Source: Labrenzia sp. 011 (lineage in GTDB: Bacteria > Pseudomonadota > Alphaproteobacteria > Rhizobiales > Stappiaceae). From it: a stretch of 64,000 bases of DNA. The stretch's first letter is position 1. Every line of letters begins with the position of its first letter. The stretch covers positions 124,001 to 188,000 of the forward strand of contig NZ_QCYM01000005.1 of NCBI RefSeq assembly GCF_003075075.1, in the 5' to 3' direction. The notes under the pieces are model-generated. The model did not search any database and was not told the DNA's origin. It saw only the letters and a list, made by a program, of their open reading frames with translations. Shown piece by piece: positions 17,326 through 26,713 of the stretch. Made by a program: the position numbers and the translations under genes.

Positions 17326-19383
17326 CTATTGGGCCGGTGCGGGAGTGGGCGGAGCTGGTGTCTCGCGGGCGGTAGCGGGAGCCCCGGGGCCGGCAGCAAG
17401 CACGACCCGGGTGCCATTGCCACGGGTGCGGGTCACCGCGCCGGGCATCAGCAGGGCAGGATTGTCCGCCGGATCGGGAACATGAACATTGGTTCTGGGA
17501 CCGGAAAACTCGCCCATCGGCCGCAGGATGTTTTCATGGACGACGCTGCCGAGATACAGCGGCAACAGTCTCCCGGTCTTCAGGATTTCATAGCGGCTGG
17601 GCCACAGGCGCAGCACCCATCGGCCGCCGTCGCGATTGTCCGGGTCCCTGCGGATGAGCACGAGGGCGGGCTGACGCCCGTTCTGGGTGCGGGGCATAAT
17701 GGGCAGGGAATCGGGCGATGTCTCGCCCTCCACGAAGCCGGTTGCCGTCGACAGCGACCATTCCGGAGGCTGCTGCCAGCCCCCCTCGCCGGTGATCTGC
17801 GCGAACCGCTCCAGCGACCCGGCATACTGGATGACAAGCGGTTCCTCGGTGTCGCCATTGAGCTCGATCCGCTGCGCGGGCAGCAGACGCCAGCCCCCGT
17901 CGGCCCATCCGGACGTCGTCAGCACTTCCTTGTTCGAACGCGGCTCATAGGTTCGCAGGGCATGCTGGTAGCTTTGCGCAAGATGCCAGCCGCCGAAGAT
18001 GCCAAGGGTCAGGATGGCAATGGCGGCAACCGACGCCCGTCCGATTTTCTCGTTGTGGATGGGACCGAAGACGAAGGCGAAGGCGGAGACCATCGCCGTT
18101 CCGAAAAGGAGACCCGCCAGCACATCCGACATCCAGTGGGCGCCCAGATAGACGCGGGAAAAGCCGATGGCGATCACCAGCGTCGTTGCCACAGTGAAGA
18201 TGCTCGCCTTGGCCCAGCGATTGAGGTCGTGGGCAATCAGCACCGCGCAGATCCCGTAGAGGACGGTGTTCAGCGTCGCATGACCGCTGGGGAAACTGTA
18301 GGCGTCCGCTCCGGCGTAAAGCTCGATCGGCCGCGAGCGGTGCAGCAGCAGCTTGAACAGCGGCACGAAAAGCGCCGTACCGGCCATGGCGATGACGAAC
18401 CCCGTCCCGCGTCTCCAGGCCTTGCGCAGGAAGAGATAGGCGGCAACCGCCACCGTTACCGCCGTCACGACGATTCCGTCGCCCAGGGTGGTCAGGAAGA
18501 CCATGATCCGGTCGCCGAGCGGCGTGCGCAGGCTGTCGAACAGGTTCATGATCGCAAGGTCCGCGCGGACCATCGGCTCGCCCGGCGCGACTTCGCCGAC
18601 CACCCAGAAAAAGGCCGGTGTGGAGATCAGCAGCAGCAGCGCGGAGGCGAGCATGCCCACGGAGCGCGGGTGCGCGGGATCGAAATTGCACGCGATCCAT
18701 TGCGAGATCCGGCCCGGCCGCCTGGCGAACCAGGCGACGGTGGCCGCATGGGCATTGGGAAACAGCGGCAGGATGATGAGGATCAGCCAGCGGCCGAGCA
18801 TCACGGTCAGGAAGATGATGAACAGCAGCGCGCCGAGAACCAGTGCGAGGCGTCCGCTGATCTGGCCGATGGCACCGAGGGCGGAACCGGCAAGAATGCC
18901 CGGCCCCAGATGGGCGACGGTCCAGGCGAGGGCGGACGTGATGTTGACGACCGAAAAGCGCGAGAAATTCATGCCGGCCATGCCGGCGATGCCGGGAACG
19001 ACAGATTTGACCCCCGGCACGAAACGTCCGAAGAACACGCTCTTGCCGCCATGCCGGGCGAAGAACCTTTCGCCGCTTTCGATCATGTGGGCGTATTTGC
19101 GCAGCGGCCACATGCTCTTGATCTTGTCCTTGAACGCATAGCCGATCCAGTAGGAGATCGCATCGCCCGTCGTGGCGCCCAGCGTGGTCCAGATGAACAC
19201 CGGCATCAGGTCCAGCTTGCCGAGGCCCACAAGGGTTCCCGCACCGACCAGCACCACCGTGGACGGCACGAACAGGCCGATGATGAAGAGCGCTTCGCCC
19301 ATTGCGGCCAGAAAACAGATGAGCCCTGCCAGCGACGGGTTGTCGGCGATGAAGGTCAGGACAGGATCGAAATATTCGGTCAC
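17326..19383 (-). CDS. DedA-family / PAP2 phosphatase / LssY-like fusion membrane protein
   Basis: 685 residues from a GTG at 19383. Residues 1-~200 are a DedA (SNARE-associated) domain with the FFGRFVPGVKSVVPGIAGM motif (117-135). Residues ~240-440 are a PAP2 lipid phosphatase with all three signature motifs: K344...RP (351-352), PSGH (365-368) and SR...H...D (409, 410, 416, 420). A C-terminal soluble segment (~455-650) resembles the LssY C-terminal region. The arrangement suggests removal of phosphate from a lipid such as undecaprenyl pyrophosphate or phosphatidic acid, with the DedA part acting in lipid movement. The last ~30 residues are rich in Pro and Ala. It is divergent from the polyphosphate phosphotransferase gene. 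Confidence 0.88.
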   Translation of the reverse strand: MTEYFDPVLTFIADNPSLAGLICFLAAMGEALFIIGLFVPSTVVLVGAGTLVGLGKLDLMPVFIWTTLGATTGDAISYWIGYAFKDKIKSMWPLRKYAHMIESGERFFARHGGKSVFFGRFVPGVKSVVPGIAGMAGMNFSRFSVVNITSALAWTVAHLGPGILAGSALGAIGQISGRLALVLGALLFIIFLTVMLGRWLILIILPLFPNAHAATVAWFARRPGRISQWIACNFDPAHPRSVGMLASALLLLISTPAFFWVVGEVAPGEPMVRADLAIMNLFDSLRTPLGDRIMVFLTTLGDGIVVTAVTVAVAAYLFLRKAWRRGTGFVIAMAGTALFVPLFKLLLHRSRPIELYAGADAYSFPSGHATLNTVLYGICAVLIAHDLNRWAKASIFTVATTLVIAIGFSRVYLGAHWMSDVLAGLLFGTAMVSAFAFVFGPIHNEKIGRASVAAIAILTLGIFGGWHLAQSYQHALRTYEPRSNKEVLTTSGWADGGWRLLPAQRIELNGDTEEPLVIQYAGSLERFAQITGEGGWQQPPEWSLSTATGFVEGETSPDSLPIMPRTQNGRQPALVLIRRDPDNRDGGRWVLRLWPSRYEILKTGRLLPLYLGSVVHENILRPMGEFSGPRTNVHVPDPADNPALLMPGAVTRTRGNGTRVVLAAGPGAPATARETPAPPTPAPAQ

Positions 19384-19566
19384 GGACGTCAGTCGGTTGA
19401 TGAAAAAGGCGTTTCCAGGATCAGTTGCCGGGCGGTTAGATCGCCTCTCTGATTCGAATATGCTTCATATAAAGGTGTATCCTTCCATCCAATAGCGAAA
19501 AAACGGTTTCTCCTGATCCGAAGCTGTTTAACAATGACGGGACCACTGGGCCCCATGGAGGTTTTT

Positions 19567-21033
19567 ATGTTTGAATCGGCCAAATTGCCGCAGAAAATGA
19601 ACAAGAAGACCTTCAAGAAACTGGAGCCGGAGCTCCGGGAAGCCCTGCTGGCGGCGCAATTGCCGATGATCGAGAACAAGCCGTTTTCAACCCTGATCCT
19701 GGTGGACGGCCTCGACGGCGCGGGCAAGGGCGAGGCCGTTGCCAGGCTCTACGGGTGGATGGACGCCCGTCATCTCGTCTGCAATGCCTATGGCGAGCCG
19801 CTGGACGAAGCCCGCCGGCGCCCGCCGCTGTGGCGCTACTGGCGGGACCTGCCGGCCAAGGGCGACACGGCGATCGTCTTCGGCAGCTGGTATCAGTCGG
19901 TTCTCAGGGACTGGATCTACAAGAAGATCGATGAAGACGCCTTCGAAAAGATGCTGGTCCGCATCCGCCGCTTCGAGGAAATGCTGGCCAATGAAGACGT
20001 ATTGATCCTGAAATTCTGGTTCGTCCTGCCCAGGGAGGTGCAGGAGGAGCGGCTGAAACAGATCAAGAAGAAACACGCGGCCCGTCATGTGCTTGCGGAC
20101 TGGGCCGCCCTGAAGCACCACAAGAAGGCCAGCGAGGCAGGCGAGAAGATCATTCTTGAAACCAGCAAGGGATTTGCCCCCTGGTTCGTCATCCCCTCGC
20201 AGGACCCCGAATACCGCGACGCCGCACTCGCCCAGACCGTGGCTTCCGCCATGAAGCTGAAGCTGAACGAGGGCGAGACCCATTCCGTTTCCGCCCCGCC
20301 CGTTGTCGGTGGCCTGCAGAAGGAAACCGCGGTCGACATGATCGACCTGACCGAGAAACTGGACAAGGCCGAATACGAAAAGCAGCGGGACAGATACCAG
20401 AAGATACTGTCCGAACTTTCCGACCGCAAATCCATGTCCAAGACCGGCGTCGTTCTGGTGTTCCAGGGCAATGATGCCGCCGGAAAGGGCGGTGCCATCC
20501 GAAGGGTGATCCGGCCGCTCGATCCGCGCATCTACAAGGTTCATCCGATTTCTGCGCCGACCGACGAGGAGAACGCCCGGCCCTATCTGTGGCGCTTCTG
20601 GCGCCGGGTTCCCCCCAAGGGGCATTTCGCGATCTTCGACCGGTCCTGGTACGAGCGTGTGCTGGTCGAGCGGGTGGAAGGCTATGCCGGGCACGAGGAC
20701 TGGCTGCGGGCCTATAACGAGATCAACGAGTTCGAACAGGAACTGACGGATTTCGGCTATATCGTCTGCAAGTTCTGGCTGGCGATTTCCGAGGAAGAAC
20801 AGCTGCGCCGCTTCAAGGCGCGCGAAGACACCGCCTACAAGCAGCACAAGATCACCGACGATGACTGGCGCAACCGTCTCAAATGGGATCAGTACGCGAT
20901 CGCTGCAGGGGACATGATCGACCGGACCTCGACGAATTACGCGCCCTGGACACTGGTTTCCGCCGAAAACAAGAAACATGCCCGCATCAAGGTCCTCAGG
21001 ACGATCTGCGAGAGCCTGGAGGAACGGCTCTGA
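19567..21033 (+). CDS. pap: polyphosphate:AMP phosphotransferase (two-domain PPK2, class II)
   Basis: 488 residues from the ATG at 19567, chosen because GGAGG (19557-19561) lies directly before it; the upstream in-frame ATG at 19534 lacks one. Two PPK2 kinase domains are fused. The first has the P-loop DGLDGAGKGE (near residue 48), the second QGNDAAGKGG (near 300) with the lid/Walker B segment FDRSWYERVLVERVEG. Class II PPK2 enzymes transfer phosphate from polyphosphate to AMP to make ADP. The second domain looks like the catalytic one, as in other fused enzymes. The gene is single, divergent from the DedA-PAP2 gene and convergent with the Na/Pi cotransporter, a phosphate-related neighbourhood. 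Confidence 0.92.
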   Translation: MFESAKLPQKMNKKTFKKLEPELREALLAAQLPMIENKPFSTLILVDGLDGAGKGEAVARLYGWMDARHLVCNAYGEPLDEARRRPPLWRYWRDLPAKGDTAIVFGSWYQSVLRDWIYKKIDEDAFEKMLVRIRRFEEMLANEDVLILKFWFVLPREVQEERLKQIKKKHAARHVLADWAALKHHKKASEAGEKIILETSKGFAPWFVIPSQDPEYRDAALAQTVASAMKLKLNEGETHSVSAPPVVGGLQKETAVDMIDLTEKLDKAEYEKQRDRYQKILSELSDRKSMSKTGVVLVFQGNDAAGKGGAIRRVIRPLDPRIYKVHPISAPTDEENARPYLWRFWRRVPPKGHFAIFDRSWYERVLVERVEGYAGHEDWLRAYNEINEFEQELTDFGYIVCKFWLAISEEEQLRRFKAREDTAYKQHKITDDDWRNRLKWDQYAIAAGDMIDRTSTNYAPWTLVSAENKKHARIKVLRTICESLEERL

Positions 21034-21074
21034 AACCGGCATTGCGGCCATAGCCCGGAGAGCGGCCGGATCGC

Positions 21075-22799
21075 TCAGGCCGGAATGCTGTGGAAGTCGC
21101 TGTAGAGCGTGCGCGCGGTCTTCACCAGGTCGCGCGACATGTGCTTGCAGATGGCACTTGCATTGATGAGCGTGGCGCCTTCCGCGGACGTGATCTTCCG
21201 GCTGCGGATCAGGTCGTCCACTTCGTGGAAGATCTTGTGGTCGAGGAAATCCGCATCCCGGCGCAATGCCTTGAACGCGTCCCGGGTCCGCAGCTCCGGG
21301 GCCTGGCTGAAGAGCTCGAAAAGCGCGCGCAGCAGCTTTCCGATCACCAAACGGATAGAATCCATTTCCTGAAGGAATTCCGGGCTTTTGTCGTCGGCAT
21401 TGCGGCTCGCGATCATGTTGAGAACGGCGCTGTTCTTGACGATGTCCAGCATCCGGCGGTCGGCGAGCCTGATGATCTGGATCTGGTGTTCCTGGGCCTC
21501 GGACAGGCTGTGATTGGCGAGAATTTCCGACGAATAACGGATCATTTCCTCGAAAAGCGGTTCGATCCGGCTCAGAAAATACGCCTGCGTGTCATAGGGC
21601 TGAATGGGGCCTGCCTGCCGGAGCCAGGCCTCGAAGGGAAGCTTCGACTGTATCTGCCGACGCGACAGGGAAAGACTGTGCGCGACGCTTTCGAACAGGG
21701 CATTGTTGAACAGCCTCCGGGATTCCTTCAGGAAGGCGTCGACCGCCGTTTCGGGATATTTGATCGCCGATGCGGTGAGATATTTCGGCACCGCGAATTC
21801 CACTCCCGGATCGGGTTTTTCCGGAATGATGCGCGTCACCAGGGCCGCTATCCGGGAGACAAAGCCGATCTGCAGCGAGACATTCAGGATGTTGAAAATG
21901 CTGTGAAACAGGGCGAGGCCGAGCGGAATGGCTGCCGGGTCCTCGAGGGGCGATCCGCCTCCGCCCCGGATGACGAGTTCGTTCACCAGACCTGTCAGCG
22001 GCCCGAGAAGTGTCAGCGCCCAGATCACGCCGATGACATTGACGAAAAAATGCGCAAGGGCGGCCCGTCTGGCATTGGCGTTGGCCACCAGCGCAGCGAG
22101 GTTGGCGGTGATGGTGGTGCCGATATTCTCTCCCAGGATGATCGCGGTGGCCGCCTCGAACGGCAACCAGCCCTGGCTTGCCGCCACAATGGTGATCGCC
22201 ATCGTCGCGCTGGAGGACTGAAGGCCGACGGTCAGGATGGTGCCGATCAGCAGAAACAGCAGCGTCGAGAAGAAACCATAGCCGGAGACGGTTTCGATGA
22301 AGGTGTAGACGGCAGGATTGTTTTGCAGATCCGGCACTGCGTCCTTCATGAACTCCAGGCCGATGAACAGCAGCCCGAAGCCGATGACGATGCCGCCCCA
22401 TTTGCGCGCCTGGCCGCCCGGCGCGGAAAACAGCGCGAAACCGACCGCCATCATCGGCACGGCGATGGCGGTCATGGACAGGCCGAAGCCGAGAAGGGCG
22501 ATCAGCCAGGCGGTGAATGTGGTGCCTATGTTGGCGCCCATGATGACCGGGATGGCACCGGTGAGCGGCAGCAGGCCCGCATTGACGAAGCTGACGACCA
22601 TCACGGTTGTCGCCGAGGAGGACTGGATGACACAGGTTATGAAGACGCCGATGGAAAGCGCCTTGAAACGATTGGAGGTCAAGTCGCCGAGCGTGGTCCT
22701 GAGACTTCGCCCGGCAAGCTCCGACAGGGCATCGCTCATGACCTTCATTCCGTAAAGGAACAGTCCGAGCGCGCCGGCCAGGTTCAGCAGGATCGTCAT
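21075..22799 (-). CDS. Na+/phosphate cotransporter family protein with PhoU-like C-terminus
   Basis: 574 residues. The N-terminal ~330 residues are a membrane domain with the NptA/SLC34 inverted repeats: QSSSATTVMVVSFVNAG with GANIGTTFTAW in the first half and QSSSATMAITIVAA with GENIGTTITANLAA in the second. The C-terminal ~220 residues are helical and PhoU-like, rich in Glu/Arg/Leu with long helices around residues 370-560. It imports phosphate with sodium, and the PhoU-like part may control it. Start at the ATG 22799 (TILLNLAGALGLFLYGMKVM follows). The neighbour across the 3' end is the polyphosphate phosphotransferase. Confidence 0.92.
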   Translation of the reverse strand: MTILLNLAGALGLFLYGMKVMSDALSELAGRSLRTTLGDLTSNRFKALSIGVFITCVIQSSSATTVMVVSFVNAGLLPLTGAIPVIMGANIGTTFTAWLIALLGFGLSMTAIAVPMMAVGFALFSAPGGQARKWGGIVIGFGLLFIGLEFMKDAVPDLQNNPAVYTFIETVSGYGFFSTLLFLLIGTILTVGLQSSSATMAITIVAASQGWLPFEAATAIILGENIGTTITANLAALVANANARRAALAHFFVNVIGVIWALTLLGPLTGLVNELVIRGGGGSPLEDPAAIPLGLALFHSIFNILNVSLQIGFVSRIAALVTRIIPEKPDPGVEFAVPKYLTASAIKYPETAVDAFLKESRRLFNNALFESVAHSLSLSRRQIQSKLPFEAWLRQAGPIQPYDTQAYFLSRIEPLFEEMIRYSSEILANHSLSEAQEHQIQIIRLADRRMLDIVKNSAVLNMIASRNADDKSPEFLQEMDSIRLVIGKLLRALFELFSQAPELRTRDAFKALRRDADFLDHKIFHEVDDLIRSRKITSAEGATLINASAICKHMSRDLVKTARTLYSDFHSIPA

Positions 22800-22857
22800 G
22801 TGTCACCCGTGTTCAGCGGATGGCGGCTTCTACCACGGCAGCGAATGTCGCGATATG

Positions 22858-24036
22858 TCAAATGGCTTCGGCCAGATAATCCATGGCGGCCTGAACACCG
22901 CCCCGCCCGTGCGGGATACCCAGCCTGGTCAGGCCGAGCTCGATCGCCGCCAGCGTACCGAGCAGCATGACGGCGTTCACATGGCCCATATGGGCGATCC
23001 GGATGCCCTTGCCGGACAGGGCGCCGATGGCCCCGCCGATGGTGACGCCGCAGACTTCCTTGGTGAAGTTCCGCAGGGCGGCCACGTCGCCGTCCTCGAG
23101 GCGGACCACGGTGACGCTGTTGGAGCGGGCATGCGCATCGGAGATGCTGAAGTCGAGCGCACCAGCCCGGGACCATTCCGTGACAGCCCGCCGGGTCGCC
23201 TCGGCCAGCAGCGCGTGCCGGTGCCAGACCTTCTCCAGGCCTTCCTCGAACAGGAGTTCCAGGGCTCTGCGGAAAGCGAAAAGCAGGTGCTCGGGGGGCG
23301 TGCCGCAGTATTTCTGGTAATGTTCGGGACCCTGGCGGAAAGTCCAGTCCGTGTAATTGGTCCTCAGATCGGCGGTTTCGTGCGCCTTGTCCGCCCTGGG
23401 GCCCGCCGCCACGAAGGCAAGGCCGGGAGGGCACATCAGCCCCTTCTGTGAGCCGGTCAGCGCCACGTCGACCCCCCAGGCATCCATTTCGAAGGGCATG
23501 CAGCCAAGCGAGGCGATCGTGTCGACCATGAAGAGCGCCGGGTGGCCGGCCGCGTCGATGGCTTTGCGAAGCGCGGCGATATCGTTCCAGACGCCCGAGG
23601 CCGTATCGACCTGGACGACCAGGACTGCGGCGATCTCGTGGGCGCTGTCCTGTCTGAGCCGTGCTTCCAGCCGCGCGGGATCGACGCCCTTGTCCCATTG
23701 GCCGGGCAGGACCTCGACCTGAAGACCGGCGATGCCGCCCGCCTCGCCCCAGCCAAGCGCGAAGCGGCCCGATTCCAGCACCAGAACCTTGTCGTTGCGT
23801 TTCAGCGTGTTGCACAGCGCCGCGTCCCAGGCGCCATGGCCGTTCGCCGCGTAGATATAGGTCCTGCCCTCCGTGCGGAACAATCGTCTGAGGCTGTCGA
23901 TGCAGAATTCGGTGGTTTCCAGCAGCGGTCCCTCGTAGATATCGACCGCGGGCCGGTGCATCGCCCTCAGGACTTCATCCGGGACATTGGTAGGTCCCGG
24001 GATCATCAAAAACTCTTTGCCATTGCGAAGGGACAT
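22858..24036 (-). CDS. class V aminotransferase, alanine/serine-glyoxylate type
   Basis: 392 residues from the ATG at 24036, preceded by AAGGAAC; an upstream in-frame ATG at 24144 would add 36 poorly conserved residues. The start LMIPGPTNVPDEVLRAM is the hallmark of alanine-glyoxylate and serine-glyoxylate aminotransferases. The PLP-binding lysine is Lys198 in TGSQKGLMCPPGLAF, and the PLP-interacting aspartate is in MVDTIASLG (about 170-178). It converts an amino donor (serine or alanine) and glyoxylate to glycine in the cytoplasm. The precise donor cannot be decided from sequence. No other serine-cycle gene is nearby. Confidence 0.88.
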   Translation of the reverse strand: MSLRNGKEFLMIPGPTNVPDEVLRAMHRPAVDIYEGPLLETTEFCIDSLRRLFRTEGRTYIYAANGHGAWDAALCNTLKRNDKVLVLESGRFALGWGEAGGIAGLQVEVLPGQWDKGVDPARLEARLRQDSAHEIAAVLVVQVDTASGVWNDIAALRKAIDAAGHPALFMVDTIASLGCMPFEMDAWGVDVALTGSQKGLMCPPGLAFVAAGPRADKAHETADLRTNYTDWTFRQGPEHYQKYCGTPPEHLLFAFRRALELLFEEGLEKVWHRHALLAEATRRAVTEWSRAGALDFSISDAHARSNSVTVVRLEDGDVAALRNFTKEVCGVTIGGAIGALSGKGIRIAHMGHVNAVMLLGTLAAIELGLTRLGIPHGRGGVQAAMDYLAEAI

Positions 24037-24418
24037 GGCGGGTTCCTTGTTCGAAGTTCGGGTCCGGAGCTGGAAGGATGGATCGGCAAGGGCTGCCGCG
24101 GGAATGTTCAACCGGAAAATTGCCTGCCACGGCAATTCCGTCAAGCGGGGAAAGCGGATTGTCGGCTTTCGCAGACCGGTCGGCTGACGAGGATCTCGGG
24201 GAAAAAGTTAACGCAGGGGCAGAATTTAAGGTGGTTGAGATCGGGATTGCAGCCCAGGGTTAATATTGGATAGGGAATTGATTTACATGGTGAAAACTAC
24301 GCATCCTGACGAAGGTATGCATTGCCGTATTCCTAAAAAAATAAGAAAATGTCTTGTTTCCGTTAAGTAAATTCTTCAAGTTGAGTACCGGTCAACTCGG
24401 TCGGTTAGGTGTTGCAAC
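24037..24418. promoter_or_regulatory. AT-rich divergent region with inverted repeat
   Basis: This 382-base gap lies between the divergent aminotransferase and N-formylglutamate amidohydrolase-like genes. From about 24275 it is noticeably AT-rich. AGTTGA-N7-TCAACT (24379-24397) is a perfect inverted repeat about 22 bases before the downstream ATG, and GTTGCAAC (24411-24418) is a perfect palindrome abutting that ATG. Either could be an operator. No gene and no convincing -35/-10 pair is seen. Confidence 0.4.
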
Positions 24419-25432
24419 ATGATCCTGGTTGAAGAAGGACAAAGTCCGCTCATTCTCTGTCTGCCGCACAGCGGAACGGAAATCCCGAATGCTGTGCTCA
24501 ATCGGCTGAACGCAACGGGGCGGCTTCAGACCGATTTGGCGTGGCGCCTCGAACGTGTGTTCGGATTTCACGGAGATCTGGATGCGACATTGGTGCGCTC
24601 CTCGATTTCCCGATATGTCATCGACGTGGACAAGAGCCCCAGTACGCCGGTCAGCGCGGCCTGGGATCCGGCGGCCGCTCTATGCCCGGCCACCACAATT
24701 GACGGCAAGAAAATCTATCAGGACGGCGAGGAGCCGGGGCCGACGGAGGTCGAGCAGCGCTCGCTTCTTTTCTTCATGCCGTTTCACCGGGCCCTGCGCA
24801 AGCAGATCGACCGGCTGCAGCGCTCGCACCGCAATGTCGTGATCATTGACTGTCAGTCCATGCGCTCGCACATCAAGGGAGTGACGGATACCGGATTGCC
24901 TCTGGTCAGCATAGGCAGCGCCGGGGGAACCTCCTGTGATCCGGACCTTCGCAATCTCCTCGTCGGAACGTTCCGGGGCCGCGAGGACTATTCGGTCGGT
25001 GGGGACGAATATGCCAAGGGTGGCTTTATCTCCGAGTCCTACGGCCAGCCGGACCGGGGCATCCATGTGGTGACCCTGCTTCTGGCGCAGCGTTCCTATC
25101 TGCGCCATGAATCCCCTCCCTTCGAGCCGGACAAGAGCAGGCTCGCGCGGTTGAGCGCGGATCTTGCCGAAGCGATGGCCGGTGTGGTCGACTGGGCCGG
25201 GCGTTCGGAAGACGCTACAGGCGTGGCGGCGTCATCGCGGAGCGAAACGATGCCGGAATCCGGCATGCCGGAAAAGGGTGCCGTTCAGCGGAAGGCGCGG
25301 GTAGGGGCCGCCACAGCGGATCGCGCAGCGGAGATCGTTCCCGTCGATCCCATGATCCTGCCGAAAGTGTCCGGAGCCCGGATGGCGGATGTGGACGAAA
25401 TTCCGGTCACACCGCTGCTTGTTGCCGAATAG
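24419..25432 (+). CDS. N-formylglutamate amidohydrolase-family protein
   Basis: 337 residues. The N-terminal ~245 residues match the FGase/HutG family: CLPHSGTEIPNAVL at the start, then YVIDVDKSPSTP, VIIDCQSMRSHIKG and NDAxYGGF-like YAKGGFISESYG. The zinc- or substrate-binding histidines expected of the family (His in PHSG) are present. Characterised relatives release formate from N-formylglutamate in histidine breakdown. No hut genes are nearby, so the substrate here is uncertain. The last ~90 residues are a low-complexity extension rich in Ala, Met and Pro (from about residue 255) that the family usually lacks. There is no good ribosome-binding site before the ATG. Confidence 0.75.
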   Translation: MILVEEGQSPLILCLPHSGTEIPNAVLNRLNATGRLQTDLAWRLERVFGFHGDLDATLVRSSISRYVIDVDKSPSTPVSAAWDPAAALCPATTIDGKKIYQDGEEPGPTEVEQRSLLFFMPFHRALRKQIDRLQRSHRNVVIIDCQSMRSHIKGVTDTGLPLVSIGSAGGTSCDPDLRNLLVGTFRGREDYSVGGDEYAKGGFISESYGQPDRGIHVVTLLLAQRSYLRHESPPFEPDKSRLARLSADLAEAMAGVVDWAGRSEDATGVAASSRSETMPESGMPEKGAVQRKARVGAATADRAAEIVPVDPMILPKVSGARMADVDEIPVTPLLVAE

Positions 25433-25435
25433 CGG

Positions 25436-26617
25436 TCAGACGACGTTTTTCTCAAGGATCGGCCTTTGCGCCGCCAGCCTGTCGACCGACAGCGGCGACA
25501 GGTCCAGGCTCTGATAGGTGCCCGTTGTGATGAGTTCCGCCAGTCCCCGGCCGACGGCCGGCGACTGCTGCAGCCCGTGGCCGGAAAATCCCAGCGCCAG
25601 ATAGAAGCCCTCCAGACCGGGAACCGCGCCGATGAAGGCGTTGTGGTCGAAGAGGTTCATGTCGTAGGTGCCTGCCCAGGACGGTCCCGGACGGATGGCC
25701 TCGAAAGCGGGGATCCGGGCGGCAAGAGCCGGCCATATGTGTTCTTCGAAAAGGTCATGATCGACTTCGAAATCGGAACAGTCCGTATCCCGGTCAGCAG
25801 GCGGTGCCGATCCGCAGATATAGCCTGTCCCTTCCGGGCGCACATAGGTGCCGGTCGGGTCGACCAGCAAGGGGAAACGGTCCAGCTTTTCGCGGCAGTC
25901 GAAGGTGAAGACGCAGCGTTTGCGGGGCACGACCGGCACCTCCAGCCCGGCCTGCCGGCAGATTTCCGTACCTCCGGACGCGCCGGCGCAATTGACGACG
26001 ACGGGTGCCGTCACACTGTCGCCGTTCGACAGCCTCACGCGCCAGCCACCGGCTCCGTCCGCTTCCACCGAGGCTTTCGCCGAAACATATTCGACCCCCA
26101 GCGCACGGGCCTTCTTGCGGAAGGCCTGCATCAGGCCGTAGCCGTCGAACCAGCCTTCCCCGGTCCGTCCGTGACAGCCCGCGGCAAGATCGGCGACCTC
26201 CAGCCAGGGGAATTTCTGCTTCAGCTTCGCCGCATCGTACATGCCGATATCCGCGCCGAGCTCCTGCTGCAGCCGGTGGTTTCGTTCAAGAATTCCCACT
26301 TTGTCCGGCGTTGCCAGAAAGAGATAGCCACCCTCATGCAGGTCGATGACGGGGCGCTCCCCGTTCACGGCGAGCGCGGCGCCGATTTCCCTCAGGAACC
26401 GGATGCCATACAGGGAGATCTCGATATTGATGGCGGTGGAAAACTGTTGCCGGATGGAGGCTGCCGAGCGGGCGGAAGCGCAGGTTTCATAGGCGGGGTC
26501 GGCTTCAACGACGACAATGCGGCCGGTGAAATCGTCCCGGCCGGCAAGATGGCAGGCGACGGACGCGCCCATGACGGCACCTCCGATGATGACGACATCC
26601 GCTGTCCTGTCCTTCAT
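25436..26617 (-). CDS. FAD-dependent oxidoreductase, DAO (D-amino acid oxidase/sarcosine oxidase-like) family
   Basis: 393 residues. The N-terminal FAD-binding motif VVIIGGAVMGASVACHLA is followed by an acidic residue (VVVEADP) that binds the ribose of FAD. The family segments VVNCAGASGG (middle) and LALGFSGHGLQQSPAVGRGLAELI (C-terminus) are present. Such enzymes oxidise amines or amino acids such as glycine, sarcosine or D-amino acids, passing electrons to oxygen or a carrier. GGGAGGG precedes the ATG. It may be transcribed after the acyl-CoA dehydrogenase gene (97-base gap). The substrate is not predictable. Confidence 0.85.
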   Translation of the reverse strand: MKDRTADVVIIGGAVMGASVACHLAGRDDFTGRIVVVEADPAYETCASARSAASIRQQFSTAINIEISLYGIRFLREIGAALAVNGERPVIDLHEGGYLFLATPDKVGILERNHRLQQELGADIGMYDAAKLKQKFPWLEVADLAAGCHGRTGEGWFDGYGLMQAFRKKARALGVEYVSAKASVEADGAGGWRVRLSNGDSVTAPVVVNCAGASGGTEICRQAGLEVPVVPRKRCVFTFDCREKLDRFPLLVDPTGTYVRPEGTGYICGSAPPADRDTDCSDFEVDHDLFEEHIWPALAARIPAFEAIRPGPSWAGTYDMNLFDHNAFIGAVPGLEGFYLALGFSGHGLQQSPAVGRGLAELITTGTYQSLDLSPLSVDRLAAQRPILEKNVV

Positions 26618-26713
26618 GCACCCTCCCTGAAGCCACCGGCGCTCACGGGAACGCCGGCAAGTTGATCTGACCGCAGGGCCGGAACCCGGTCAGTCCTGTG
26701 GCAAGCGCGCGGA

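Noticed and set aside
17329..19452. 707-codon open frame antisense to the DedA-PAP2 gene
   Set aside because: The translation is dominated by His, Arg, Asp and Gln with no domain. The opposite strand has all DedA and PAP2 motifs.
21090..22970. 626-codon open frame antisense to the Na/Pi cotransporter
   Set aside because: No recognisable domain, while the opposite strand carries the duplicated QSSSAT motifs.
24037..24144. 36-residue N-terminal extension of the class V aminotransferase
   Set aside because: The family starts at the LMIPGPTNVP segment, and AAGGAAC supports the ATG at 24036.
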